A stretch of 62,594 nt of DNA from Streptomyces wedmorensis (lineage in GTDB: Bacteria > Actinomycetota > Actinomycetes > Streptomycetales > Streptomycetaceae), in contig NZ_JNWK01000062.1 of assembly GCF_000716445.1 (NCBI RefSeq), positions 1 to 62,594 on the forward strand, in the 5' to 3' direction. Each line of letters starts with the position of its first letter. Position 1 is the first letter of the stretch. Positions 8,108-17,752 of the stretch are shown piece after piece. The notes under the pieces were generated by a model. That model did not search any database and was not told the origin of the DNA. It saw only the letters and a program-made list of their open reading frames with translations. The translations under genes and the position numbers were made by a program.

Positions 8108-8710
8108 GTGAAGCGTTCTCCACGATGGCTCGCGGCCCTCCTGCCCGCGCTGCTCTGGGCGATCTGGTCCCTCGTCCTGCTCGCACCGTCCGCCACGACG
8201 GCCGTCACGACGACGGCCGCGAGCGCGACGGCCCGCAGCGCCGCCGCAAGTACACCCGTCGTGAGCACACCGGTCGTGCGCACCCAGGCCGCGAGTGTCC
8301 AGGCCGCGGGCACGCCGACCGGCAGCACCCCGGCACCGAGCACCCAGGCCGCGGGCGCACCGACCGGCGGCACCCTGCCCGGAGGCGCAGCCGCAAGCGC
8401 GGCAACAGGCGCACCCACCGGCAGCACCCCGGCCGGAGGCGCGCCGGCCGTTCCGAAGGCGTCGGCAGCCCACCACCTCACACCGCTGGAGCCGCACGTC
8501 GGGGACACCGCCGTCGTACGGCTGTCGGCGGCCGTCGAGAACCCGCTGAGGTTCCCGCCGGCCCCCGCGACCCCGGCCGCCGTGCCCGTCGACGTTCCCG
8601 TACCCCCGCGCGGAGTCCTGGCGGGCGATCCGCGCCGCGAGCGGGCGCCGCCCGGCGGCCCCCGTGGGCCGCGGGATCCGCGCGGACCTCCCTCTCCCCG
8701 GCACGACTGA
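8108..8710 (+). CDS. Exported or membrane-anchored low-complexity protein
   Basis: 200 residues from GTG 8108, behind a GGAGGGG ribosome site around 8093-8100. One hydrophobic segment at residues 7-24 (WLAALLPALLWAIWSLVLL) is a signal peptide or anchor. Residues 30-120 are Ala/Thr/Ser/Gly/Pro repeats (STPVV, GAPTGSTP and similar), and the tail is Pro/Arg/Gly-rich. A short central part (LTPLEPHVGDTAVVRLSAAV) looks less degenerate. No family is recognised. It lies upstream of secDF by 142 nt in the same direction. Confidence 0.55.
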   Translation: MKRSPRWLAALLPALLWAIWSLVLLAPSATTAVTTTAASATARSAAASTPVVSTPVVRTQAASVQAAGTPTGSTPAPSTQAAGAPTGGTLPGGAAASAATGAPTGSTPAGGAPAVPKASAAHHLTPLEPHVGDTAVVRLSAAVENPLRFPPAPATPAAVPVDVPVPPRGVLAGDPRRERAPPGGPRGPRDPRGPPSPRHD

Positions 8711-8852
8711 CGTTCTCCCGCGTCGTCGTCCGGGGCATCGGCATGCCCTCGGACAGGTCGGCGGCGCGCATCCGACCGTACGTCCGGCACGGACGGCGCA
8801 GGCTCCCCCGCGGGGGCGCCCGCCGGATCCGTGCGCTGCCTGTGGAGTACCC

Positions 8853-11141
8853 ATGACCGCTCGTTCCGCGCTCCGGCGCGCGCTCCTCGCGCTCGCCGTC
8901 GTCGCGCTCTCCCTCTGGATCGCCCTGACCACCGCACCCCGCCTCGGACTCGACCTCAGGGGCGGGACCCGCATCGTCCTCCAGACCGAGGACGGACCCA
9001 CCACCCGCGCCGACGCCGCGGCCACCGACCGCGCCCTGGAGGTGCTGCGGAAGCGCGTCGACGGCCTGGGCGTCGCGGAGCCCTCGCTCGCCCGGGCGGG
9101 GGAGCGGCGCATCGTCGTCGAACTGCCCGGCCTCCGCGACCCGCGCGAGGCGGCCGAGGTGATCGGCCGTACCGCGCAGCTCACCTTCCACGCCGTCACC
9201 GGAGAGGCCGGGGGACCGGCCGGGCCGGCCGGCGCGGACGGGAAGCGCGTCCTGGCCGACCCCGACGCGCCGGGCCGCTTCCTCGCCCTGTCGGCGCCCG
9301 CGCTCACCGGCGACGGCGTCGAGAACGCCGAAGCCGTGCTCGACACGGCCAACGGGCGTGGCTGGACGGTCGACCTGTCCTTCCGTGACGGGGCGGCGGA
9401 CGGCTGGGCGCGGCTGACCGGCGACGCCGCCTGCGCGCAGCCCGCCGACCCGGCCCGCAGGGTCGCGATCGTGCTGGACGACCGGATCGTCTCCGCCCCC
9501 GGCATGCAGGCCGGAGTCCCCTGCGGGGCGGGCATCGGAGGCGGCTCCGCGCAGATCACCGGCGGGTTCTCGGCGCAGGAGGCGCGTGACCTCGCGGCCC
9601 TCGTCCAGGGCGGCGCGCTGCCCGTGCCGGTGACGACGGTCGAACAGAGCACCGTGGGCCCGACGCTCGGCGCCGAGGCGATCAGGGCCAGCGCGCTGGC
9701 CGCGGCGATCGGCCTGGCCTGCACCGGGCTCTTCGTCATGGTGGTCTACCGCCTCCTCGGCGTGCTCGCCACCGTCGCCCTCCTGCTGTACGGGCTGATC
9801 TCGTACGCCGCCGTGGTCGCCCTGGGCGCCACCCTCACCCTGCCCGGGCTCGCCGGATTCGTCCTGGCCGTCGGCATCGCCGTGGACGCCAACGTGCTGG
9901 TCTTCGAACGGGCGAGGGAGGAGTACGCGGCCCTCGGCCGGGCCGCAGGACGCGACCTCCGACGCCCGGTGACGGTGGCGTTCGGCAAGGTGTGGAGCGC
10001 CGTCGCCGACTCCCACGTCACCACGTTGCTCGCGGCCGGCCTGCTGTTCGCCTTCGCCACGGGCCCGGTCAAGGGCTTCGGCGTGACGCTCGCGATCGGC
10101 GTCGTGACCTCGGTCCTCACCGCGATGGTGATCACCCGCCTGCTCGCCGACGCGGCCCTGCGCCTCCCGGCCGTGCGCCGACGCCCGGAGCTCACGGGCA
10201 TCGCCTCGCCCGGTCGGCTGCGGACCCGGCTGTCCCGCCGGGCCCCGCGCGTGATGGCGCACCGCCGCCGCTGGCTCACCGGCTGCGCCGGGCTCCTCCT
10301 CGTGGCCCTCGCGGGAATCGGCGTCCGGGGCGTGGAGTTCGGCGTCGAGTTCACCGGTGGCCGCGTCGTGCAGTACGCGGCGGAACGACCGGTGGACGCC
10401 GACGCGGCCCGTACGGCGATCGCCGCCGCGGGCTTCCCCGACGCCGTCGTGCAGACGACCGGCGACGGCGACTCCGACGTGTCGGTCCGGGTCCGCGAGA
10501 CCGGCGACGACGAGCAGCGGGACATCCGCGAGGCGCTCACCGGCGTCGCGGGCCCGGTGACCGTCGAGCGCGACGACCTGATCGGACCGAGCCTGGGCGG
10601 CGAGCTGCGCACCCATGCCCTGCTCGCCCTCGGCCTGGCCGTCGCGGCCCAACTCCTCTACCTGACCGTACGGTTCCGCTGGACGTACGCGACGGCGGCG
10701 GTGGCCGCGATGACCCAGGACGTCCTGCTCGTGGTCGGTCTGTTCGCCTGGCTGGGCAAACCGTTCGACAGCGTGTTCCTGGCCGCGCTGCTGACCGTCG
10801 TGGGCTACTCGGTCAACGATTCGGTCGTCGTCCTCGACAGGCTGCGGGAACTGCGCCGGCGCGGCGGCGGCGTCCCGCTCGCGGACCTCGCCGACCGTGC
10901 CGTGGCCCAGACCCTTCCCCGTACGGTCAACACCGGCATGGGGGCGCTCTTCGTCCTCGTGGCGCTCGCCGTCCTGGGCGGCGACTCGCTCACGGACTTC
11001 TCCGTCGCGCTGCTCGCCGGCGTCGTCCTCGGCATGGCGTCCACCGTCTTCACGGCGATGCCCCTCGCCGTCGTCCTGGAGGCACGCCACCCGGCCCCGG
11101 CACCCACCGCACCTCGCCGACGCGCGGGTGCCGTGGTCTGA
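8853..11141 (+). CDS. secDF: Protein translocase subunit SecDF (SecD-SecF fusion)
   Basis: 762 residues from ATG 8853 (TGTGGAG upstream). The SecD half has TM1, the LGLDLRGGTRIVL motif, the periplasmic P1 region (about 60-260) and six membrane segments with GFVLAVGIAVDANVLVFERAREE. From about residue 460 the SecF half follows, with its own first TM, a GVEFTGGRVVQY motif and the TVVGYSVNDSVVVLDRLRE block. SecDF uses the proton gradient to pull exported proteins out of the SecYEG channel. Streptomyces normally also carry separate secD and secF near ruvB, so this fused copy is probably an additional paralogue. The secretome-rich neighbourhood is suggestive but not proof of linkage. Confidence 0.9.
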   Translation: MTARSALRRALLALAVVALSLWIALTTAPRLGLDLRGGTRIVLQTEDGPTTRADAAATDRALEVLRKRVDGLGVAEPSLARAGERRIVVELPGLRDPREAAEVIGRTAQLTFHAVTGEAGGPAGPAGADGKRVLADPDAPGRFLALSAPALTGDGVENAEAVLDTANGRGWTVDLSFRDGAADGWARLTGDAACAQPADPARRVAIVLDDRIVSAPGMQAGVPCGAGIGGGSAQITGGFSAQEARDLAALVQGGALPVPVTTVEQSTVGPTLGAEAIRASALAAAIGLACTGLFVMVVYRLLGVLATVALLLYGLISYAAVVALGATLTLPGLAGFVLAVGIAVDANVLVFERAREEYAALGRAAGRDLRRPVTVAFGKVWSAVADSHVTTLLAAGLLFAFATGPVKGFGVTLAIGVVTSVLTAMVITRLLADAALRLPAVRRRPELTGIASPGRLRTRLSRRAPRVMAHRRRWLTGCAGLLLVALAGIGVRGVEFGVEFTGGRVVQYAAERPVDADAARTAIAAAGFPDAVVQTTGDGDSDVSVRVRETGDDEQRDIREALTGVAGPVTVERDDLIGPSLGGELRTHALLALGLAVAAQLLYLTVRFRWTYATAAVAAMTQDVLLVVGLFAWLGKPFDSVFLAALLTVVGYSVNDSVVVLDRLRELRRRGGGVPLADLADRAVAQTLPRTVNTGMGALFVLVALAVLGGDSLTDFSVALLAGVVLGMASTVFTAMPLAVVLEARHPAPAPTAPRRRAGAVV

Positions 11142-11300
11142 CCGCGCGGTGGGAGGCCCTAGGGGGTGCGTCTCGGACGCCCTCTGGGCGGCGGCCCGTC
11201 CTCTGCCCCGCGGAGCGACGGGCCGCCGCCCGGGCCGGGCCGGGCGTACCGCCTGTCGCCCAACTCTTGACGTGGGCCCGACAAGCCGCTGCACTGGTCG

Positions 11301-11329
11301 AGTGGTGTAGACCATTGGTCCATACCAGC
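11301..11329. promoter_or_regulatory. Two overlapping DasR-type (dre) operators
   Basis: AGTGGTGTAGACCATT (11301-11316) and ATTGGTCCATACCAGC (11314-11329) each resemble the dre consensus of DasR (ACTGGTCTAGACCAGT-like) and overlap by 3 nt. ACTGGTCGAGTGG just upstream adds a further half match. They lie 47-75 nt before the hexosaminidase start. A TTGACG at 11267-11272 could be the -35 box. DasR is the GlcNAc-responsive GntR repressor of chitin and GlcNAc genes in Streptomyces, so this fits the downstream gene. Confidence 0.8.
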
Positions 11330-11375
11330 ACTTCTGCTCGTGGTGGGTCCCCTCCCTACTCCCATCGAGGTTCCG

Positions 11376-13325
11376 ATGAGACTCCTGCGATTGTTGTCCT
11401 GTGGCGCGCCGGCCGCGCTTGTCGGTCTGGTCCTCGCCGTTTCGGTTTCGGCCGGACCGGTCGCCGCGCGGCAGGCGGCGAATCCGAAGCCCCTGACCAT
11501 CCCCGCACTGCAGCAGTGGACCGGCGGTACCGGCTCGTTCACGTTCACGGGCGCCACGCGGATCGTGTCGTCGACCGCACACGCTCCGGCCCTGGCGTCG
11601 ACCAGTGAGGTGTTCGCCGATGACCTGCGGGCCCTGTCCGGCCTTACGGTCGCCCGGTCGACCGGCACCGCCGCCGACCTGCGGACCGGCGACATCTTCC
11701 TGTCGCTCGGCTCGACCGACAGCCAGCTCGGCGCCGAGGGTTACGCGCTCTCCGTCACCGACAGGATCACTATCAGCGCTCGTGACGACCGGGGTGCGTT
11801 CTACGGCACCCGGACCGTGCTTCAACTGCTCAAGCAGGGGTCGTCGATCCCGCGGGGTACGGCGCGGGACTGGCCGCTCAAGCCGGAGCGCGGTCTGATG
11901 GTGGACAACGGACGCAAGTACTTCACGCCGCAGTGGCTGCGGGATCACGTGAAGGAACTGGCCTATCTGAAGATGAACTACTTCCACCTGCACCTGTCGG
12001 ACGACAAGGGCTTCCGGATCGAGAGCGGCTCGCACCCGGAGATCGTGTCGGCGGAGCATCTGACGAAGCAGGAGGTGCGGGATCTCGTCGCGCTCGCCGC
12101 ACGGTACAAGATCACGATCGTGCCGGAGATCGACGCGCCGGGCCACATGGCCCCGATCCTGGCCGCCCACCCCGAGCTGAAGCTGGTCAGCGACACGGGT
12201 GTGGTGCAGAACTCGTACATCGACCTGTCCAAGCCCGCGGCGTACGCGCTGATCAAGGACCTGTACGACGAGTACCTGCCGCTGTTCCCCGGCCCGTACT
12301 TCCACATCGGCGCCGACGAGTACCACATCGACTACAGTGCCCACCCGCAGCTGGAGCAGTATGCCAAGGCCGCCTACGGCGCCGATGCCATCGGCAAGGA
12401 CGCCTATCTCGGCTTCGTCAACTGGGCCGACGGGATCGTCCGCGCGGCCGGCAAGACCGCCCGCGCCTGGAACGACGGCATCGGCGGTGGCGTCGCGGTC
12501 ACCGTCGACACCGACGTCATCCTCGAGTTCTGGTACGACTACGGCAAATCGCCGCAGGCGCACATCGACGCCGGGCACCTGATCTCCAACGAGAGCTGGA
12601 CCCCGACGTACTACGTGCTCCACGCCGGCGGCCCGGGCGGCCCGTCCAGCCAGTGGGGCTACGACACGTGGAACCCCGACCTGTTCCAGGGCGACCAGGC
12701 CATCACCAAGGCGTCGAAGTCCAAGAACCTCGGCTCGAAGATCCACGTCTGGTGCGACCACCCCGACGTGGCCACCGAGGAGCGCATCGCCTCCGACATC
12801 AAACAGGGGCTGCGGATGCTGGCCCAACAGACCTGGGGCTCGCCGAAGGCGGTGACTCCCTGGTCGAATTTCGTCCCGGTGATCAACACGATCGGCCGCA
12901 ACCCCGCCTGGACGACGTCGGTCCAGGTCGGGAACCTCGCCGCGAACAAGCCGGTCACCGTCTCCAGCGCCGAGACGGCGAACCTGCTCGGCGTGAACGC
13001 GGTGGACGGCGACTACTTCTCACGCTGGTCCAGCGGCTACTCCGACAACGAGTGGATCACCGTGGATCTCGGAACGGCACGGCAGATCGGGCGCGTCAAG
13101 TTGTCCTGGGAGACGGCGTACGCCTCGGGCTACAGGATCCAGACGTCGAACGACGCCACCACATGGACGACCATCCACACCACCACCACAGGTGACGGCG
13201 GCACCGACGACCTGACCGGCCTCTCCGGCTCCGGCCGCTACGTCCGCATGCAGGGAACGGCGCGGGCCACCCAGTTCGGCTTCTCCCTGTACGAGTTCGA
13301 GGTCTACGCGCCGACCGAGGTCTAG
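11376..13325 (+). CDS. Secreted beta-N-acetylhexosaminidase, GH20, with CBM32-like domain
   Basis: 649 residues from ATG 11376 (GAGG at 11367-11370). Residues 1-33 are a Sec signal peptide (RLLSCGAPAALVGLVLAVSV, then cleavage near VAARQA). A GH20b-type N-terminal domain leads into the catalytic barrel, with MVDNGRKYF, HLHLSDDKGFRIE and the catalytic pair HIGADEYH (Asp314, Glu315). The last 130 residues (NLAANKPVTVSSAET... to the end) form an F5/8 type C / CBM32 sugar-binding domain. The enzyme releases GlcNAc from chitin oligomers or peptidoglycan/glycan ends outside the cell. The dre operators upstream indicate DasR control. Confidence 0.9.
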   Translation: MRLLRLLSCGAPAALVGLVLAVSVSAGPVAARQAANPKPLTIPALQQWTGGTGSFTFTGATRIVSSTAHAPALASTSEVFADDLRALSGLTVARSTGTAADLRTGDIFLSLGSTDSQLGAEGYALSVTDRITISARDDRGAFYGTRTVLQLLKQGSSIPRGTARDWPLKPERGLMVDNGRKYFTPQWLRDHVKELAYLKMNYFHLHLSDDKGFRIESGSHPEIVSAEHLTKQEVRDLVALAARYKITIVPEIDAPGHMAPILAAHPELKLVSDTGVVQNSYIDLSKPAAYALIKDLYDEYLPLFPGPYFHIGADEYHIDYSAHPQLEQYAKAAYGADAIGKDAYLGFVNWADGIVRAAGKTARAWNDGIGGGVAVTVDTDVILEFWYDYGKSPQAHIDAGHLISNESWTPTYYVLHAGGPGGPSSQWGYDTWNPDLFQGDQAITKASKSKNLGSKIHVWCDHPDVATEERIASDIKQGLRMLAQQTWGSPKAVTPWSNFVPVINTIGRNPAWTTSVQVGNLAANKPVTVSSAETANLLGVNAVDGDYFSRWSSGYSDNEWITVDLGTARQIGRVKLSWETAYASGYRIQTSNDATTWTTIHTTTTGDGGTDDLTGLSGSGRYVRMQGTARATQFGFSLYEFEVYAPTEV

Positions 13326-13377
13326 CACCGGACGCGTGACGGTTCCCTCGGCGGCGGTGGGCCCTGGTGTTCAGGGC

Positions 13378-14598
13378 CTACCGCTCCGAGGCCCGGAGCG
13401 AGGGCGCGCCGAGTTCGGCCTCGACGAGGTCCGCGGCGCGGCGCGTGCCGCCCTCGCGGGCCATCGACTCCTGGATCTCCCGTGCGCGGCGGGCCACTTC
13501 GGGGTCGTCGACCAGGGCGAGCACCGCCTCGCGCAGCCGGGCGGGGCTCACCTCCTCCATGGGCAGGTGCCGGGCCACGCCGAGCGACTCCAGCATCGCG
13601 GCGTTCCCGAACTGGTCGACGGCCTGCGGCACCGCGACCATCGGGGTGGCGGTGGCGAGGCCCTCCTGGCTGCCGCCCGCGCCCGCGTGCGTGATGAACG
13701 CGTCGGCCTCGCGGAGGATCGCGAGCTGCGGCACCCAGGCGTGCGCCTCGACGTTGGCGGGCAGGTCGCCGAGCTCGGCCGGGTCGACGAACTTCCCGAT
13801 CTGCAGGACGACATGCCAGTCCGGGAGGCCGCCGAACGCCTCGACGCAGTCGCGGTAGAAGCCGGGCTGCTTGGTGAAGGAGGACCCCAGCGAGACGAGG
13901 AGCACCTTCCCCGCGCCCGTCGGCCGCCGCCACTCGCCCTGGTCGGCCCGTGCGCCCTGGCAGGCGCCGACGAAGCGGTACACGGACTCGTCGACCCGGT
14001 CGGCGTGCGGCTGGAGGGCCTTCGGGATGAGCACGACGGCACGGCGGGGGCGGGCGACGAACCGGTCGGGGTGGGTGTCGATCCCGTGGCCGGCGAGCCA
14101 CTCCTCGAACCTCGCGTAGTAGGCCTTGCCGCGCGGTGACGCCTTGAGCTCGGCGAACGTCGGTTCCGCGACCTCCTCCTCGTAGCCCTCCCACGGCACG
14201 AGGTTCGGCCACAGCGACAGTGCGGGCACTCCCCACGTGTGGGCCAGGACGGGCGCCGGGTACGACGTGATGTCGTGCAGGACGAGGTCGGGGCGGTCCC
14301 CGTCGAAGGCGTCCGCCAGCTGGGGGAGTGCCTGCACGGCGTCGGCCAGGAACGGTTCGAGGTTGTCGATCAGCTCCGTGCCCCAGGCGTCCGGGTCGTC
14401 GTCGGTCGGCAGTGTGGACGTGTAGACGACGGGGTCCGCCCCGGTCTCGGCGACCTTCTCCGCGAACGAGGCGGGGACGGCGTAACTGACCCGGTGGCCG
14501 CGGGCGACGAGCTCGCGGATGACCTCCAGGCTGGGGTTCACGTGGCCGTGTGCGGCGATGGAGAACATGGCGATGTGCGCGGGGGATGCGGTGGTCAT
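13378..14598 (-). CDS. Macrolide-inactivating glycosyltransferase, OleD/Mgt type
   Basis: 406 residues from ATG 14598 with AAGGTGG upstream. GT1 family, GT-B fold: the start [18 protein letters not shown] carries the catalytic His, and the C-terminal UDP-sugar motif [17 protein letters not shown] followed by [12 protein letters not shown] is nearly the OleD/OleI/MgtA signature. These enzymes transfer glucose from UDP-glucose to the desosamine 2'-OH of macrolides and to many phenolics, giving intrinsic macrolide resistance. No macrolide biosynthesis gene is in the window, so this is resistance or detoxification rather than part of a cluster. It diverges from the NPP1 gene. Confidence 0.9.
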   Translation of the reverse strand: MTTASPAHIAMFSIAAHGHVNPSLEVIRELVARGHRVSYAVPASFAEKVAETGADPVVYTSTLPTDDDPDAWGTELIDNLEPFLADAVQALPQLADAFDGDRPDLVLHDITSYPAPVLAHTWGVPALSLWPNLVPWEGYEEEVAEPTFAELKASPRGKAYYARFEEWLAGHGIDTHPDRFVARPRRAVVLIPKALQPHADRVDESVYRFVGACQGARADQGEWRRPTGAGKVLLVSLGSSFTKQPGFYRDCVEAFGGLPDWHVVLQIGKFVDPAELGDLPANVEAHAWVPQLAILREADAFITHAGAGGSQEGLATATPMVAVPQAVDQFGNAAMLESLGVARHLPMEEVSPARLREAVLALVDDPEVARRAREIQESMAREGGTRRAADLVEAELGAPSLRASER

Positions 14599-14798
14599 GA
14601 CGCCACCTTAAGCGAGACGGACCGTATCGTCTAGTCGGATCCACCGGGTGCCCCCGAACGCGGTGGGGCGCGTCCGGCGGTCGGGCGGGCGGCCGACGAC
14701 CCCGTGTCGGCCCCGGATTGGTCCGGTGGGCCACGGGATGTGAACTGTGCATGCCAATATGGGCTGCCCGCACCATGCCTCCGACGCAAGGGGACGTA

Positions 14799-15566
14799 GT
14801 GAAGACACCGGCGTACGTCACCAGGGGCGCCCTCGCCCTCACCGGCGCCCTCGCCCTGCTCATCGCCCTTCCGACCAGCGCGCTCGCCGCCCCGCCCACC
14901 GCCCTGCCCGCCAACGCCGACGGCCTGGAGCAGACCTTCCAGCCGGCCTTCGACTACGACACGGACGGGTGCTACTCCACCCCCGCGATCGGGCCCGACG
15001 GAACGCTCAACGGCGGACTCAACCCGTCGGGCGCCCTCAACGGCCAGTGTCGCGACGCGTGGGACCTCACCAACACCAACGGCTACGCACGCTACAAGTG
15101 CAACAACGGCTGGTGCGCCATCCTCTACGGCCTGTACTTCGAGAAGGACCAGGCCGTGGCCGGCAGCGGCCTCGGCGGCCACCGCCACGACTGGGAACAC
15201 GTCGTCGTGTGGGTGCAGAACAACCAGGCCCAGTACGTCTCCACCTCGGCCCACGGCGCCTTCGTGACCAACAGCAGGGACCGCATCCGCTGGGACGGCA
15301 CCCACCCCAAGGTCGTCTACCACAAGGACGGCATCGGAACCCACTGCTTCCGGCCCGCCAACACCAACGACGAACCGCCCGAGAACCACCAGCACACCTG
15401 GCAGTACCCCAGCCTGGTCGGCTGGAACGGCTACTCCGCCGGCCTGCGCGACAAGCTGAGCCAGGCCGACTTCGGCAGCGCCGTCTTCGGCCTCAAGGAC
15501 GGCAACTTCGCCGCCCACCTCGCCAAGGCCAAACCGTCCGGCATCGCCTTCGACCCGTACGCCTGA
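14799..15566 (+). CDS. Secreted NPP1 / Nep1-like protein (NLP)
   Basis: 255 residues from GTG 14799, behind AGGGGA at 14789-14794. Residues 1-30 are a signal peptide (ALALTGALALLIALPTSALA). The mature part has the NLP hallmark GHRHDWEHVVVW, whose His/Asp/Glu residues bind a divalent ion, plus paired cysteines (residues about 48, 75 and 93, 98). NLPs of fungi, oomycetes and some bacteria permeabilise dicot plasma membranes after binding plant sphingolipids; in many Streptomyces the role is unproved. It sits among pectin- and cutin-degrading genes, which fits a plant-associated secretome. Confidence 0.88.
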   Translation: MKTPAYVTRGALALTGALALLIALPTSALAAPPTALPANADGLEQTFQPAFDYDTDGCYSTPAIGPDGTLNGGLNPSGALNGQCRDAWDLTNTNGYARYKCNNGWCAILYGLYFEKDQAVAGSGLGGHRHDWEHVVVWVQNNQAQYVSTSAHGAFVTNSRDRIRWDGTHPKVVYHKDGIGTHCFRPANTNDEPPENHQHTWQYPSLVGWNGYSAGLRDKLSQADFGSAVFGLKDGNFAAHLAKAKPSGIAFDPYA

Positions 15567-15670
15567 CCACCGCTCGACCACTGATCACGAAGGGATGAAC
15601 CTGCCGCGATGGCGCCCCGCCGGTCACGGCGGGACGCCACGCTGCTGACGTGCGCACAGAAGGCAACAGG

Positions 15671-17656
15671 GTGGTCCCGCCGCAGCGGACCGCCGCACAG
15701 GCAACCGGTACGGGCAAGGCCGTCACACCACCCGCACCCCACCGACGGCCCCCGTACCGGACCGACTCCGCCGAGGCGCGCCTCCGCTACTGGTTCGACA
15801 CCGTCCTCACCCGCGGCACGCCCGCACTCGTCGGCTGGCTCGCCCTCGCCTGCCTCCTGCTCGTCGTCCCCGTCAGCGCCCTGCTGGTGTGGACCGACGA
15901 CCACGCCCCCGCCTCCCTGAGCTCCCGCATCGCGGCGGTCTGGCGGAACACCGGACAGACCCTGCGCCTGGGCGGCGAGGTCGGCCCACCGCTGCGCGTC
16001 GCCCTCTCCGTCCTCCTCGCCCTCATCGCACTCCTGTACGTCTCCACCCTGGTCAGCCTCATCACCACCGGCATCACCGACAAGCTCATCGCCCTCAACC
16101 GCGGGCACTCCACCGTCCTGGAACGCGGCCACACCGTCGTACTCGGCTGGTCCGAGCAGATCCCCACCGTCATCACCGAACTGGTCACCGGTCAGGTCTC
16201 CGCGGCCCGCCGGAGCCGCGCCGTCGTCACGGTGCTCGCCGACCGGGTCAAGACCGCGATGGAGGAGGAGCTCCGCGCGGCCGTCGGCGGCACGGGCCGC
16301 ACCCGGGTCATCTGCCGCACCGGCCGGCCGGCCGACCCCACCGCGCTCGCCCGCGTGAGCCCGGCGGCCGCCGAGTCCGTGCTCGTCCTGCCCCGGGACA
16401 GCCCCCGCGACGACGCCGAGACGGTCAAGACCCTGCTGTCCCTCACGGCCGCCGCCGGAGAGCACCACCCGGCGCGCGTCATCGCCGCCGTACGCGGCGA
16501 CCGTCACCTCACCGCCGCCCGCCTCGCCGGCGGTCCCCGCGCCACCGTCCTGCACACGGACGACATCTCCGCGCGACTCCTCGCCCAGTACGCGCGCGCC
16601 CCCGGCCTCTCCCACGTCCACCAGGAACTGCTCGACTTCGCCGGCCACGAGTTCCACACCCTCCCCGCACCAGGACCGGCGGGCCTCACGTTCAAGAAGG
16701 CCTCCGCGAGATGCCCCGAGTCGTGCGGGGCCGGCCTGGTCCGCGGCGACGGGACCGTCCTGCTCAACCCGCCCGCCGACACCCGACTCGAACCCGGCGA
16801 CCGTCTCGTCGTCGTCGCCGAGGACGACGACCCGACCCACCCCGCCGAGCCTCCGGTGCCGTACGACCCCACGGCCCTCGCGGTGGCGCCGCCCCCGGCG
16901 CCGACCCCTCCCGAGCGGTACCTCCTCCTGGGCTGGAACCGCCGGGCGCCCATGCTCGCGCACCGCCTGTCGCTGAGCACACCCCCCGGCACGACCCTCG
17001 ACGTCGTCACCGAACCCACGGCGGCGACGCGCGCCGCCTTCCGCTCCGTCACCGACGCCGCGGGCCACCGCCTCACGCTCGTCCACCGCCCCGGCGACCC
17101 CACCCGGCCGGAGACGCCGGCCGCACGGGACCTCGCCTGCTACGACGCCGTCATCGTGCTCGGCCCCGACTCCCGCCGAGGTCACGAGGACCCGGACGAC
17201 CGCACCCTCGTCACCCTCCTCCACCTCAGGGAGCTACAGCGCCGCGGCGGGCACCCCCTCCACGTGGTCGCCGAACTGACCGACGACCGCAGCCTCCTCA
17301 TCGCACCGCGCACCGCGGCGACCGACTTCGTCGTCAACGGCAGGACCATCGGACTCCTGATGACCCAGATCTCCCAGAACCCCCACCGGGCCGCCGTGTT
17401 CGAGGAGCTCTTCGCCCCGGACGGCAACTCCGTCCACCTCCGCCCGGCCGCCCACTACGTCGCCACCGGCCGCCCCACCTCCTTCGCGACCGTCGTCGAA
17501 TCCGCCGCGCGCCAGGGCGCCTGCGCCATCGGCTACCGCTCGCACGAGCACGCCGCGACCGCCCCGCACCACGGCGTACGCCTCAACCCCCCGAAGTCCC
17601 ACGTCCGGCACTGGCACCCCGCCGACCAGGTCGCGGTCATCGCACCGGGCGACTGA
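15671..17656 (+). CDS. CASTOR/POLLUX-like putative ion channel
   Basis: 661 residues from GTG 15671, chosen because AGAAGG (15658-15663) lies 7 nt upstream; GTG 15650 lacks such a site. Two hydrophobic segments (about residues 44-68 and 105-130) flank an extracytoplasmic pore-like region. They are followed by HTVVLGWSEQIPTVITEL, the block that defines the CASTOR/POLLUX middle domain, and by two RCK/Rossmann-like cytosolic domains (to about 420 and about 425-661). Plant relatives are nuclear-envelope calcium/potassium channels needed for root symbiosis; the bacterial members are little studied. Ion and ligand cannot be read from sequence. The gene stands alone. Confidence 0.8.
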   Translation: MVPPQRTAAQATGTGKAVTPPAPHRRPPYRTDSAEARLRYWFDTVLTRGTPALVGWLALACLLLVVPVSALLVWTDDHAPASLSSRIAAVWRNTGQTLRLGGEVGPPLRVALSVLLALIALLYVSTLVSLITTGITDKLIALNRGHSTVLERGHTVVLGWSEQIPTVITELVTGQVSAARRSRAVVTVLADRVKTAMEEELRAAVGGTGRTRVICRTGRPADPTALARVSPAAAESVLVLPRDSPRDDAETVKTLLSLTAAAGEHHPARVIAAVRGDRHLTAARLAGGPRATVLHTDDISARLLAQYARAPGLSHVHQELLDFAGHEFHTLPAPGPAGLTFKKASARCPESCGAGLVRGDGTVLLNPPADTRLEPGDRLVVVAEDDDPTHPAEPPVPYDPTALAVAPPPAPTPPERYLLLGWNRRAPMLAHRLSLSTPPGTTLDVVTEPTAATRAAFRSVTDAAGHRLTLVHRPGDPTRPETPAARDLACYDAVIVLGPDSRRGHEDPDDRTLVTLLHLRELQRRGGHPLHVVAELTDDRSLLIAPRTAATDFVVNGRTIGLLMTQISQNPHRAAVFEELFAPDGNSVHLRPAAHYVATGRPTSFATVVESAARQGACAIGYRSHEHAATAPHHGVRLNPPKSHVRHWHPADQVAVIAPGD

Positions 17657-17752
17657 CCGGACGGAAGACGGCAACCTTTCCCACCGTGGCGGCGACTCAC
17701 TCACGCCCGCCCCTCCGGGGCTGGGTCACCCCCCAACGGAAGGACCCACGAC

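Noticed and set aside
8478..12827. 1449-codon open frame on the minus strand across secDF and the hexosaminidase gene
   Set aside because: Its composition is Gly/Arg/Asp-rich without domains, and the opposite strand encodes two well-recognised proteins; it is a high-GC antisense shadow.
13378..14598. Part of a macrolide biosynthetic cluster
   Set aside because: The OleD-type gene stands alone; no polyketide synthase, sugar-biosynthesis or transport genes are near, and stand-alone mgt genes are common in Streptomyces.
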